This document shows, in pieces, positions 10,301-20,599 of a stretch of DNA of 64,000 nt. Numbering within the stretch: position 1 is the stretch's first letter; every line of letters starts with the position of its first letter. Made by a program: the position numbers and the translations under genes. Below the pieces are notes generated by a model. That model made no database searches. It worked only from the letters and a program-made list of their open reading frames with translations, and was not told where the DNA came from. Source of the stretch: Andrena cerasifolii (Eukaryota; Arthropoda; Insecta; Hymenoptera; Andrenidae); contig NC_135123.1 of the NCBI RefSeq assembly GCF_050908995.1, positions 5,580,001 through 5,644,000 of the forward strand, read 5' to 3'.

Positions 10301-12018
10301 ACCCTAATAACCATCTGCCTGCAGTCTGCCAGCAGATTGACAGCAGGGTCTGCCAGGAGAGCGCAGGATCTGCCGGCAGCTGCGGTGCAGCCTACGTCTG
10401 CATTCAGCTACGGTTATCGACGCCAGATCGACGGCAGGTCCTGCTGCCCGCCTGACACATCCAACAGCGCCATTTGAAGGCCACAATTATCAAAAAATTT
10501 CCTACACACCAACACAAATGTACCATTATTGCTGTAGGTGTATCCCTACCCCCACATAACCAGCAATCACATTCTGCAGTACATTAAATAATTAATTCTA
10601 CTTATTTCAAAAACTAACAAAGGGGAACTTTCAATATTTACATTAACAAATCCATATACAATACGTCTTGTAACCAGTGGTACCTAGTAGGGGCGATATC
10701 AGAAAATTTTATTCGATATTTTCGACTTCTTTTTTGTGTAGAATCATCATATTTCCTAGTGTGTTGGCGCTGAAAACAAATACAATATTAGTATAAAATT
10801 AAACGTAACATATGAATAAACAGGATACATGCGATACTTACTTCAGCTTCATCCCCACAACAGTACACACCCTAAGCGATCATGCATGCCCCCTCGAACA
10901 TTTATAAAAAAATATGTGTTAAATTATTATCTACTAAACAAGACGCTAAACATTCGCACTTCACGCATAACCCTACTTTTCGATCTTGAAGATAATGTGA
11001 ATCTCGATTTCCGCGACGTAGATAATTAGAAATTATTCAATTCTATAATTACGTTTGCCTTCTGGATACGTCGAGATGATTTGTCTGGATATTTCTGCTT
11101 GGAATTACATGGAATATTCTTCAGTTTTGCCAGGTTTTGCAAGCACCGGCTCGGCACTGACTGCCACTGTCACTGTGTGCCACTGACTGCCACATGGCCG
11201 GCTGGTGCCTGCAAAACCTGGCAATACTGAAGAATATTCCAAGTAATTCCAAGCAGAAATATCCAGACAAATCATCTCGAAGTATCCAGAAGGCGAACGT
11301 AATTATGGAATTGAATAATTTTCAATTATTTACGTCGCGGAAATCGAGATTCACATTATCTGCAAGACAGAAAAGTAGGGTTATGCGCGAAGTGCGAATG
11401 TTTAGCGTCTTGTTTCGTAGATAATGATAGCGTAGGGTGTGTACTGTGTGGAGATGAAGCTGAAGTAAGTATCGCATGTATCCTGTTTATTCATACGTTA
11501 CGTTTAATTTTATACTAATATTGTATTTGTTTTCAGCGCTAACACAATACGGAATATGGTGATTCTACACAGAAAAGAAGTCGAAACTATAGACAATTTT
11601 CTGATATCGCACCTAATAAGTACCACTGACTACGGGATGTACTGTGCATGAATTTGTAAATGAAAATATTGAAAGTTCCTCTTCGGATTTATATGCGCTA
11701 CTTATATTATTTTGTAACAATTGTAATCACCAATCCTGTATATTATTAAATAAAGAATAAATAGTTTTTGAAATAAGTAGAATTAATTATTTAATGAACT
11801 GCAGCATCTGCTTACTGGTTAGGTGGGGGTAGGAATACACCTACAGCAAAAATGGTACATTTGTGTTGGTGCGTAGGGAATTGTTTGGCAATTGTGGCCT
11901 TCAGATGGCGCTGTTGGATGTGTCAGGCTGGCAGCAGGACCTGCCGCAGCTGAATATGCGGACGTAGGCTGCACCGCAGCTGCCGGCAGATCCTGCTGCC
12001 AGATCTGGTTATCAGGGT
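10301..12018. mobile_element. 1.7 kb near-complete palindrome (foldback transposon)
   Basis: The left end ACCCTAATAACCA mirrors the right end TGGTTATCAGGGT. The arms stay inverted copies all the way to a centre at about 11150-11200 (CAGGTTTTGCAAGCACCGG against its mirror). Arms are about 830 bp with only scattered differences. The outermost 150 bp of each arm are built from CTGCCGGCAGCTGCGG-like words. No transposase frame is seen; short open frames occur in mirrored pairs. Confidence 0.85.
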
Positions 12019-13475
12019 GGTAAAAAGTTACATTAATCATACCTAATTTTTTTAAATGTTTATAGCACGCACAAAATAGGGTGTAAGCTCAAAAGTTTTT
12101 GTTTCTATATCTTATTTCGCATTTACCTGATATTTTTCATCATCATCAGATGTCGTTTATATTCATTAATTACTGAGAAATTGATGAGGTACAATTTAGG
12201 TGATGTATTTTTACAACATAGAGAATATGGGAAAGGCAAGCAACCCGACGCCGTATTGCTAAAGAATAGGGACTCTGTTTCTGGAGGATCTGGCCACGGA
12301 GTGGGGAAGGCTTTGCCTTTTGGTAAAAGGACTGTGATGAACCACGGGGTCTAACTACCACTGCGGGGGAGGGGGGACCCGTTGCGAGACGGGGACGAGG
12401 TAAGGGGTGCCTCATTTTCATTGGCCACTGTTCGACGCAAGCGCAATACTACCATATGTACCGTTGCCATTGCGTCCATAGCGTCTCGAGTTCTGATAGC
12501 ATCCATACTCCATAGGTAGTGTTCTTAAGCGTTTTGATAACTAAATAGTTAGTTGCCCATATAATAAATATAATTTAATACTTAGTTCAATGAAGTGCTT
12601 TGTGCCCTAATAAAAAAATATATTAAAATAAGACTCCACTATATTGGGTTAAGTAGGATAGATAAATCTAATAGCTAACGACATTTTTTAAATAAAATGA
12701 CACTTTTTAGGGGTGAGTGAAAGAAATGGATCAAATTACTTGTATTTAATAATAAGTTTAGTAATAAGTATGTATTGTTAATGTGTAATGTTTAATTTCA
12801 TACAAATAATAAGTTATCTTGAATCAGTATCTCTGTTTTAATTCATTTTATATATTCTAATAATTGAAGATGTAAAAATCGCGCGATCACGGGGTCGGAC
12901 ATAAATGCATGGCATAGTAGAAGTGACTTCTTTCTACAGTAAATCGCTCCGCAGTAGACCATATGTAACAATTAGTCAACCTACCTCTTGGGGTAAACAA
13001 CCCCTGTCTCCCCTTCACAGCGAAAAGTCAGATTGAAATATTCGAGATGTACCATTATTGCTTCCGTACTTTTATCGCAGGTAATGTCGTTACGTTTGTT
13101 AATAAAAGTAGCCGGGAGAGTCTTAACATACAGAATGGAGTACCGAACATCACATAATGACACACGATCATTTGAAGGTCAGCTGGTCACAAGCGTTTGA
13201 TCAGTTGATTAATTTTTACACGAAGATCGTTTAGTCACCACACTGTACCATACACGGTTTCATTTTAGGGGGAGGTTCCGGTCTAGAGCCCCCCAAAATA
13301 GGTGATCTTTAGGAATTAATTAAAGGAAAACTACTACATATAATTTAATGTGACTTTTTGCATTGTATTAAGGGTGTCTTAAATTATAGAAATATATTTT
13401 TTGTTTTATAATTAATCATTACAGACGGCACTGGGGAGTCGTTAAAGTCAAGGGGTCAAAAAATTGATCCAAATC
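12019..13475. other. Intergenic; no supportable gene
   Basis: AT-rich, with a CG-richer block at 12170-12430 that has open frames on both strands but no splice logic or known domain. A CCTGTCTCCCC word near 12995 echoes the core of the 9.9 kb palindrome. Confidence 0.4.
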
Positions 13476-13784
13476 GGTGGGACCTGTATCCCCAAAAGTT
13501 AATATCCGATTCGACTGAAACTTTTTTTATTTTGAAGAATATACTTCTGGCTAGGGGGGAAACCAGAAAAAATTACAAAATTACATTTTTAGAAAATAAC
13601 GACACTTGAAGTTTGAAATTAATTTTTCCCTATAGTTTTCATCCTTTCAATGCCTTTGAAAATTATATATTTTTAATTATTTTAAAATTTTTACTGGCCT
13701 GTCCACGAGCCAGAATTATATTCTTCAAAATAAAAAAAGTTTCAGTCGAATCGGGTAATAACTTTTGGAGATACAGGTCCCACC
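13476..13784. mobile_element. Palindromic MITE
   Basis: GGTGGGACCTGTATCCCCAA is mirrored by TTGGAGATACAGGTCCCACC. The adjoining GAAACTTTTTTTATTTTGAA pairs with TTCAAAATAAAAAAAGTTTC, so the arms exceed 60 bp. Confidence 0.8.
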
Positions 13785-15095
13785 GTTTTAAGAACACTGT
13801 TTCGAGAAAAACGCGTTTAAAGTTTCACGTGAGTGCCGAGTGGCCGGGTGTTACCCCTGCATTTGCCGCTTCTCAAATGCCTATAACTTCGGGAATATTA
13901 CGAATTTCAACAAATCCTTTTAAACAAGTATTCCTAAAAGGTTGAACATTCGAAGAACGAAATAAAAAAATCGACTTTAGACCTCCCTTAATATCTCTAA
14001 ATTCTGCGTGTCGTATTTTAGGATGTTGATGTCACTATATGGGAATGATTTTTCATCCTCACTGGAAACTGTCTATAGTCTATGCTATGTATACTAATTA
14101 TAAGAATACGAAGGAGTAGAGTACTGGACAGATAGTAGTAAATGGTATTGGAAATGTGTGGAAACGTCTAATGACAAGCACACGAGTCACATCATAATTC
14201 CATGTTAACTTTCACATGGCTACTTAATATTTTCGAAGGCATGTCTACTCTCCGTGCAACAATGTTCAATTAAATGTCAAAGGGCCCGATTGATTTCCCC
14301 ATAGATTACCACAAAACTATCACAGAAAGCAATACATTCAATTGCAACAATAAAGACAGTTACCGTGTTTGATTGTTCTCCATTTTCTCTTCCTCTTCAC
14401 TCTTCACGGTCTGTGCCCTCTACTACTTTTCTTGGCTCCACCGGACATCGACAACTGCACTCGGAAGCATTGGAAGATTTCTCAAGCTATAGACACGCGT
14501 AAAATCACCTTCAACATTCACGAATAAATTATATAATGATTTTAAAAGGACTACCGCGAGGCGATACACGATATCGATCTATCACCTGTGACAACCTGCT
14601 ATTTACTACACCATATGCTGCGTTTCCAAGAATCGCAGGTGCATAATATGATGCCATAAAAAATTGAAGAACGCTCCGTTTGATGCAACCCCATTCTCCC
14701 TCTCCGCCGTATAAAACTAATTCCGCATATAGCTGCAACAGGACAGTTTTGGTAAAACCATTCGCGTTGGTCTCGGTGTACGGGTTGCCAGCAAAAGATC
14801 CCGGAATATGAATAGTAAGATGAAAGCACGGCCACGTGTACTGCAATCATATCTCTATCCCAACTAGAATCTCATCGTAAACTTACTGTAACTGGGACGG
14901 AAGCAGGGTTTTATTTATTTTCTTAAATTGATGTGCTGACATACCAATGATGAAATGCACCTAAATGCCACGTTACTTCTTAGCCGTTACTTAATCAGAT
15001 TCTCGCGTATCTTCATTTATTACAGTAAGGCTGCAATAATGTATTCTAATGTTCAAATGTAATCGAATGCCTATTCAGAGCATTCGGGGCATCCG

Positions 15096-17150
15096 ATGCT
15101 TCAGACGGGAGGAATGCAAGGATGCGGCACGTTCGACGTCTCTCATTACAAACCACTGAAAACGTACCTAATAGTTCTTGGACAATATCCGTCTCAAACG
15201 GACTTCAAGAACAAATCCATCGTAATCGTGATGGTGGGCAGTATCGTATCGTTCCTGATACCGACGGTGAGTGAACATTTCAATTTCGCTAGTGTATGTG
15301 GCCGATGGAGTATCAAAAAAAAAAACAAAACGGACAAGTGAATAATAATCAGGCAACATTGTCGCACGATCGTGCTGTGTGATTTGGTAGATATTGCAGT
15401 TCTATGTAAAAATACGCAACAAGAATTTGGACGAAGCCCTCGAGACTATACCACAATTTGTTACGTGCACTATCTGCATCATCAAGTTATTAAGCCTGCA
15501 TTTTAACCGTGAAAATGTACGTACGATTTACTGTACCTACTAACAGACGATCGCCAAACGCGCGGCACCATAGAACTTTCAAATATTTTAGTTTAGAAAA
15601 GTATTTATCACCGTGGAAAGCGACTGGCAAATTCAAGTGGTGAGCAAGGAGCTGGATATACTAGAGGAAATAACCGGGAAAGGAAGCACAATCGCGTACC
15701 GGTACAGGGGTAGGTACTTTATTCTGCTGGTCTTCGCACCAGATGTTCGTGAGAAGTATTTCGGGATCAGTTATCGCGCGTTACTTTCCAGAGATTCTGT
15801 TAACATTTTTCATATCATTCGTGTTAATCCCACTGTTCAATCCAATGCTGGATATCGTTATACCGCTGAACGAAACACGAGCACGGGAAGAGATATTTAG
15901 CCTCTACTACTTTGTGGACAACGACGAGCATTTTTATGCGATATACTTGCATTCAATCTGGTGTGCCATTATCGCTATATTAATCATAGTGGGGGTGGAT
16001 TCCTTAAACATGATCATCACTCATCACGCATCTGCGCTGTTCGCCATATGCGGGTAAATATGTATACCATTGGAATTTAAAATAGCACAACTGCGGCAAT
16101 GTGTCATGCATTGCGCGCCTATAAATGAGCACAGTGGACCGAGGCGCTTGCAACTTCCCCGAGTGTTCTTTCAACGCATTTAGCATATAGTAATCGACGT
16201 TTCATTCCGCGCGCATCGCTAACTCCATCCGTGATGGTTCCTCCGAGATGAAATCGGTCGACCGTCATATTCATTACTTTCGCAAGAAATACAGAAAACG
16301 TTTGTTGAATCGAGTAATTGTGATAAACGCAGATGTATGATTGACAAGGCAACACAAGGTAACTATGTTGCTACAATGGGACGTGCCTCTACGGACGATG
16401 GACTCGAAAAGATTAGGGAATCCGTGGCCGCCCACAATAAAGCCATCCAGTTTGTACTGATTGATTAATACTAAACTGAACCTAGGAAAGGGAGTGGCGG
16501 ATGCCGCAGAATTCAATTAATTCGCTCGCGCCTTTCTGTTTCGAGATTCTTCGATTTCCTGAATGCAACGAACCGAATGAACTTCCTGTTTCAAGTCGGA
16601 TTTAACATGCTCGGCATCAGCGTCTCAGCTTTCCAAGTAAGGGACCATTCACTGGGGGGCAATGCCGACAGCGGGGAACCGACGAACGCAACTGACATAC
16701 TCTTTCGCAGGCGGTTAGGCACCTGGATGACATGAAACGAGCCGTCAGATACGCTCTTTTCTTCGGCGGGCAGAAATTTCATTTGTTCTTCCTGAATTTG
16801 CCCGGGCAAATACTCTCGGATTACAGCGTGGAAGTACTCGACCATATGTACGTTTTCAATTGCGTAACAGAGGAGAGGGGCGCGGTATTTTTCCGAATGC
16901 GGCAATAATTATAATCGAAGCAAGCGTAACTCGTGGCGGATCTTGTAACAGCTACAACTCCAAATGGTACCGCTCGTCTGCGAAAATGCAGAGGATGATG
17001 AACGTAATGCAATTAAGGGCTAGCAAACCCTGCCAGCTGACTGCAGGAGGATTGTATGTGATGAACATAGAGAATTTCGGAGCGGTATATAATAATATAG
17101 AAATAATACGGCTGTCTAAGTACAAGCCCGTGCGTCGCATCGTGATGTAA
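15096..17150 (+). CDS. Odorant receptor (7tm_6), copy 2
   Basis: Tandem duplicate of the 2730-9247 receptor. Exons are 15096-15266, 15391-15516, 15592-15709, 15792-16053, 16333-16449, 16546-16636, 16711-16847 and 16952-17150; the first seven match copy 1 exactly in length. ATG at 15096 gives a 406-residue protein, the normal size for the family. Conserved pieces include GQYPSQTDFKNKS, the TM3-PLNETR region, IITHHASALFAICG, AHNKAIQ joined to FFDFLN, and YNSKWYRSSAKM. Intron 3 is only 82 bp here, against 698 bp in copy 1. The last-exon homologue near 17474 has lost its acceptor (ACAA instead of ACAG) and has an early TGA. The predicted protein therefore reads through the old donor at 17085 and ends at TAA 17148-17150, adding a short basic tail. 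It is likely the intact member of the pair; expression and ligand cannot be judged. Confidence 0.85.
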
Positions 17151-17519
17151 GTGGCAACTAATGATAAATATACTTGAATTTTAAGGCTTTTAAAACATGC
17201 GTGTCGTATTTTACGATGTTACTCTCGATGAAGGACTGAGTCTTCGTTATTATTCTATACACTGATTTCGGCGAAGGAGTGTGTGTGTACTACTAACTGT
17301 GCAAGTACTTCACATGGTATGTTCAATTCGGAAAATGTTAATGTAACAGTAGACATGTGTATACGTATTTGCTGTGTATACGAATAAAATTATACTAGTT
17401 ATATGACGCTTGAACACTTACTTAGATATTTAATTGTGCCGCGTTCATATTTTAAGAATTTCATAGTTATACAATTTTGTGCGACTTGAATAGAACTGAT
17501 TGACTTTCTAAGGCCCGGT

Positions 17520-18890
17520 CTAGACAAGCGGTTTGCGGAAGTATGCCGCCGCGTTTTATCAGAACGTAGATTTATATGAAGCAGTTCACAGAGGAAGCTA
17601 GCGGGTACTACATATAGGTGGCATGTTTCCAGTGTTGCCGGGAAATATTCCCGCAGTTGTAAGTGGATAATGGAGGGGGAACACGCCACGCATGCGCGTG
17701 ATGACGCGGTGACGTCGAACCATTGGCATATATAGACGGAGCGTAAGCTGAGGGGGGTGTAAGATTCGCGGTAAGGGGAGCGATACAGGCAAATCGGGTA
17801 ACGCAGTGGTTATGTATACCGAATGCTTCCGAAGGTAACCCAACGTCGGGCCGACGTGCCTGTATCTGACTTCTGCCTTTCCCCTCCAAGTCTACCGTTC
17901 CCCTCGCCTATAGTCTCAGCTGCTGCTCCGTCTGTATATGTCTATGGCTTTCCAAGCTGCTTGTTTATCTATCTCTTTCTATCCGTATTTCTGTCTCTTT
18001 CTTTTTTACAGTTTCTTTCTCTATCTACTTCCGCTTTTGCCACAAATGGCGGCAACCAATCAGCGACGATACAGGTTGTTCCGATCCATAGAGCTAAAGG
18101 ACGGTGCATAAAGTAGACGTATGGACGCAGTGAGTGCAGATCTCCGCGGGGAGGGACGGTATACTCTCAGCCATCTTGTGTCGGTCAAAATAGTGCTGTC
18201 ATCTATGTCCTATTGTTTCAAACTTTTCGTCGAAGTCCTAGTTTACCATCCTTTCACAATGTGAACTGGCATTTTTATGATGGGATTTATAAATAATTAC
18301 ACAAGAGCCGACGCCGCAAATACTACCGTGTACGTCTATACCAAATGTCGTCGATCCACGTCAATCTACGCCAAACGTCAAGTTACGCTAGTACTAAATC
18401 TCGCCTACAGAGTGCACCACAAGTTGACCAACTTAAGATGGCTGAAACAGGCGATTCCCCTTCCGTTTTTTGCTTCAACCCCCCGCAACTATGCACCGTC
18501 CTTTATGTCCATGTTCCGATCACTCCCTAGAGCAGCGATGCTCCGATGGGCGGTCCGAGGACGCGAGCATCCATAGTGTTTTCTACAAGCCGCACGGAAG
18601 GGGGCGCTCGAAGCCAATGAAGCGACGGGCATGCAACAGATAGGGAAAAAAAACTCTAGTAGTGTGCCTTTAGGCCCTAAAGGTGCACTTCCATGGCGCG
18701 TGACTCGTCGAGTCGGCTCGGCACGCCCAGGTTCGGCGAGTCGGCGAACCACGCACCGTGGAACTTCACCTTAAGGATACGAGCCTGCACACACACTACT
18801 AGAGTTTTCCCTATCCGTTGTATGCCTGCCGCTTCGTTGGTTTCGAGCACCCCTTTCCGGGCGGCTCGTAGAAATGCTATGGATGCTTGT
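17520..18890. mobile_element. Transposon nest, left part
   Basis: No gene is seen. 17970-18090 repeats the T-rich interior of the 313-567 element. A CTAAAGGACGGTGCATAAAG word near 18090 is mirrored by ATGCACCGTCCTTTATG near 18490. From 18530 the sequence CGATGCTCCGATGGGCGGTC starts a long left arm whose mirror lies at 18787-19090. Confidence 0.6.
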
Positions 18891-19085
18891 CAGGGATCGG
18901 CGGGCTTAAGCTACCGCTGATGGAGGGGGAAACACCTACAGGAGCGGTGGTTATGTGCGTGACTGACATAGGCGCAGTTCATGCACACATAACCACCGCT
19001 CCTGTTGGTGTTTCCCCCTCCATCAGCGGTAGCGTAAGCCTGCCGATCCCTGCGTCCTCGGACCGCCCATCGGGGTATCGCTGCC
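18530..19085. mobile_element. Long inverted-repeat element interrupted by another element
   Basis: The left arm 18530-18675 and right arm 18787-19085 are inverted copies (GAGCATCCATAG against CTATGGATGC; AACTCTAGTAGTGTG against CACTACTAGAGTTTT). The right arm is split by the 18891-19052 hairpin, giving a relative age order. Confidence 0.75.
18891..19052. mobile_element. Hairpin MITE inserted in the right arm
   Basis: CAGGGATCGGCGGGCTTAAG is mirrored by GCGTAAGCCTGCCGATCCCTG with arms of about 70 bp. The interior word GTTTCCCCCTCCATC has a relative near 55150. Confidence 0.8.
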
Positions 19086-19091
19086 CTAGAG

Positions 19092-19332
19092 CAGGAGTGT
19101 CGAACTTCCCCACTCCGAGAGCCGCACGAGTCGGGCCCCCGATCAGCCGGTTCCCCCACTTATTTTTCTCTAGGCGTTGCACGAGACCCGGCAGGGAGAG
19201 AGTGCGGCACCCAGAGGAGAATTCATCAGAGCGAAGTAGGTGTGGAGGGGGCCGTTCTCCTACGGCTCTACAGAGCAGGCGAAGAGGAGAAGGAGCCACT
19301 GCGGCTCGCGAGCCGCTAGTTCGACACCCCTG
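19092..19332. mobile_element. hAT-type MITE with 8-bp target duplication
   Basis: Ends CAGGAGTGTCGAACTT and AGTTCGACACCCCTG are typical hAT termini. The target duplication CCCTAGAG is perfect at 19084-19091 and 19333-19340. No transposase. Confidence 0.9.
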
Positions 19333-19340
19333 CCCTAGAG

Positions 19341-20094
19341 GATCACTTGGCTTGACTAAAGGCGCATTCCACTTACGTTCAAATCGACCGCGCCCACGAC
19401 GGCAGGAAATTTCCCGTTCCACTTGCTTATGAGCTGTTATGAGTGTCGCGGGCGAAAAGTATAGTGGAGCGGGATCGGCAAAGCCCGTACTTTTCATTCC
19501 ACATAGCGACCGATTTTTAATCGTCTATGATCAATTTCGATAATGCGTGACTAGTAAAGTATTGTTTACTTTTATTTATATTCATAAATATTACAAGGTT
19601 TAAATAATAAAGGAGATAAGTATGCCGAAAGCATAGTCCGGGCCAATCAGATCACTTCAGATCGTGGGCATCGTTTGGTCCAGCACTGTCCAGCGTAGGG
19701 TCCCCTCACGCGCCTGCTTCCCCTTCCAACCTTTCTTCCGAGCAGCGTGACTTGTTGTCAAGGGAACCTCGCGACGCTAAAAAGGAGACCGTGCCAGTTG
19801 CGTAAACAAGGAAGCTCAAACAGCACGCACGACATCGACGTTTCACTGTTACTTTGACTCGGCGGCGTCTTTGCGCCATGGCAACGGCGGACGATGGTGG
19901 GGACGACTTTTACCTCTCAAGAGGCAAGTTAGACAGCGCTGGTTTGGGCGATGCGGTCGCGTCAATGATGGGCGAATTCCTCTTACGCCCAAATCGTCCG
20001 CGCCCACGGCCATAGGGTTTTTCCGTTTTTGTAATAAAATGAATATCATAAATTATATGTTCCGTGTCTCAGATGTCGCGGCCTCCCCTTGTCA
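19341..20094. other. GC-rich repeat-derived sequence, no gene
   Basis: Inverted CGCATTCCACTTACG / CGAATTCCTCTTACG-like words and GCACTGTCCAGCG (like the hAT MITE at 4215) mark decayed element ends. Open frames on both strands overlap and show no gene structure. Confidence 0.45.
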
Positions 20095-20226
20095 GACACG
20101 TCCAGTGTTTTAGTCGAGTACCAAGTAATTTACCGTGCGTGGGCACTAAAATTTAGTTGAGTAGTTTAATAAAACAATGGTAAATTACTAAATTACTCGC
20201 TACTCGACTAAATTACTGGACGTGTC
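20095..20226. mobile_element. Short palindromic MITE
   Basis: GACACGTCCAGT near 20095 is mirrored by ACTGGACGTGTC ending at 20226; the inner GTCGAGTA / TACTCGAC and AAATTAC words also pair. Confidence 0.75.
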
Positions 20227-20319
20227 GTTCCAGCCTTTACTGTGTACGCCATTGATATGCATTGCATGGCATTTGTGAATTGTTGATTGATGCGAGCTAG
20301 TACCGTACGAAACCCAAAC

Positions 20320-20537
20320 AATCCTATCGAAAAATAAGTTTTATAAAATCAGTTTGACAGTAACAGGTATGTATATAGTTGAATATATATTTTTAATGTA
20401 GTGGAATATCTTTTTAAATTATAATGTTTTTTATAGAGCTATGTCACGACATATACTACATTAAAAATATATATTCAACTATATACATACCTGTTACTGT
20501 CAAACTGATTTTATAAAACTTATTGTTCGATAGGATT
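20320..20537. repeat. Hairpin with 83-bp arms
   Basis: The left arm 20320-20402 and right arm 20455-20537 are almost perfect reverse complements around a 52-base loop. GTTCCAGCCTTTAC occurs at about 20229 and 20563, flanking the hairpin. It could fold as a long stem if transcribed, or be a MITE. Confidence 0.8.
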
Positions 20538-20599
20538 GTTGGTAGGATTGATGTGTCTGTTCCAGCCTTTACAGATGAATCATAAACACGTGATCACGG

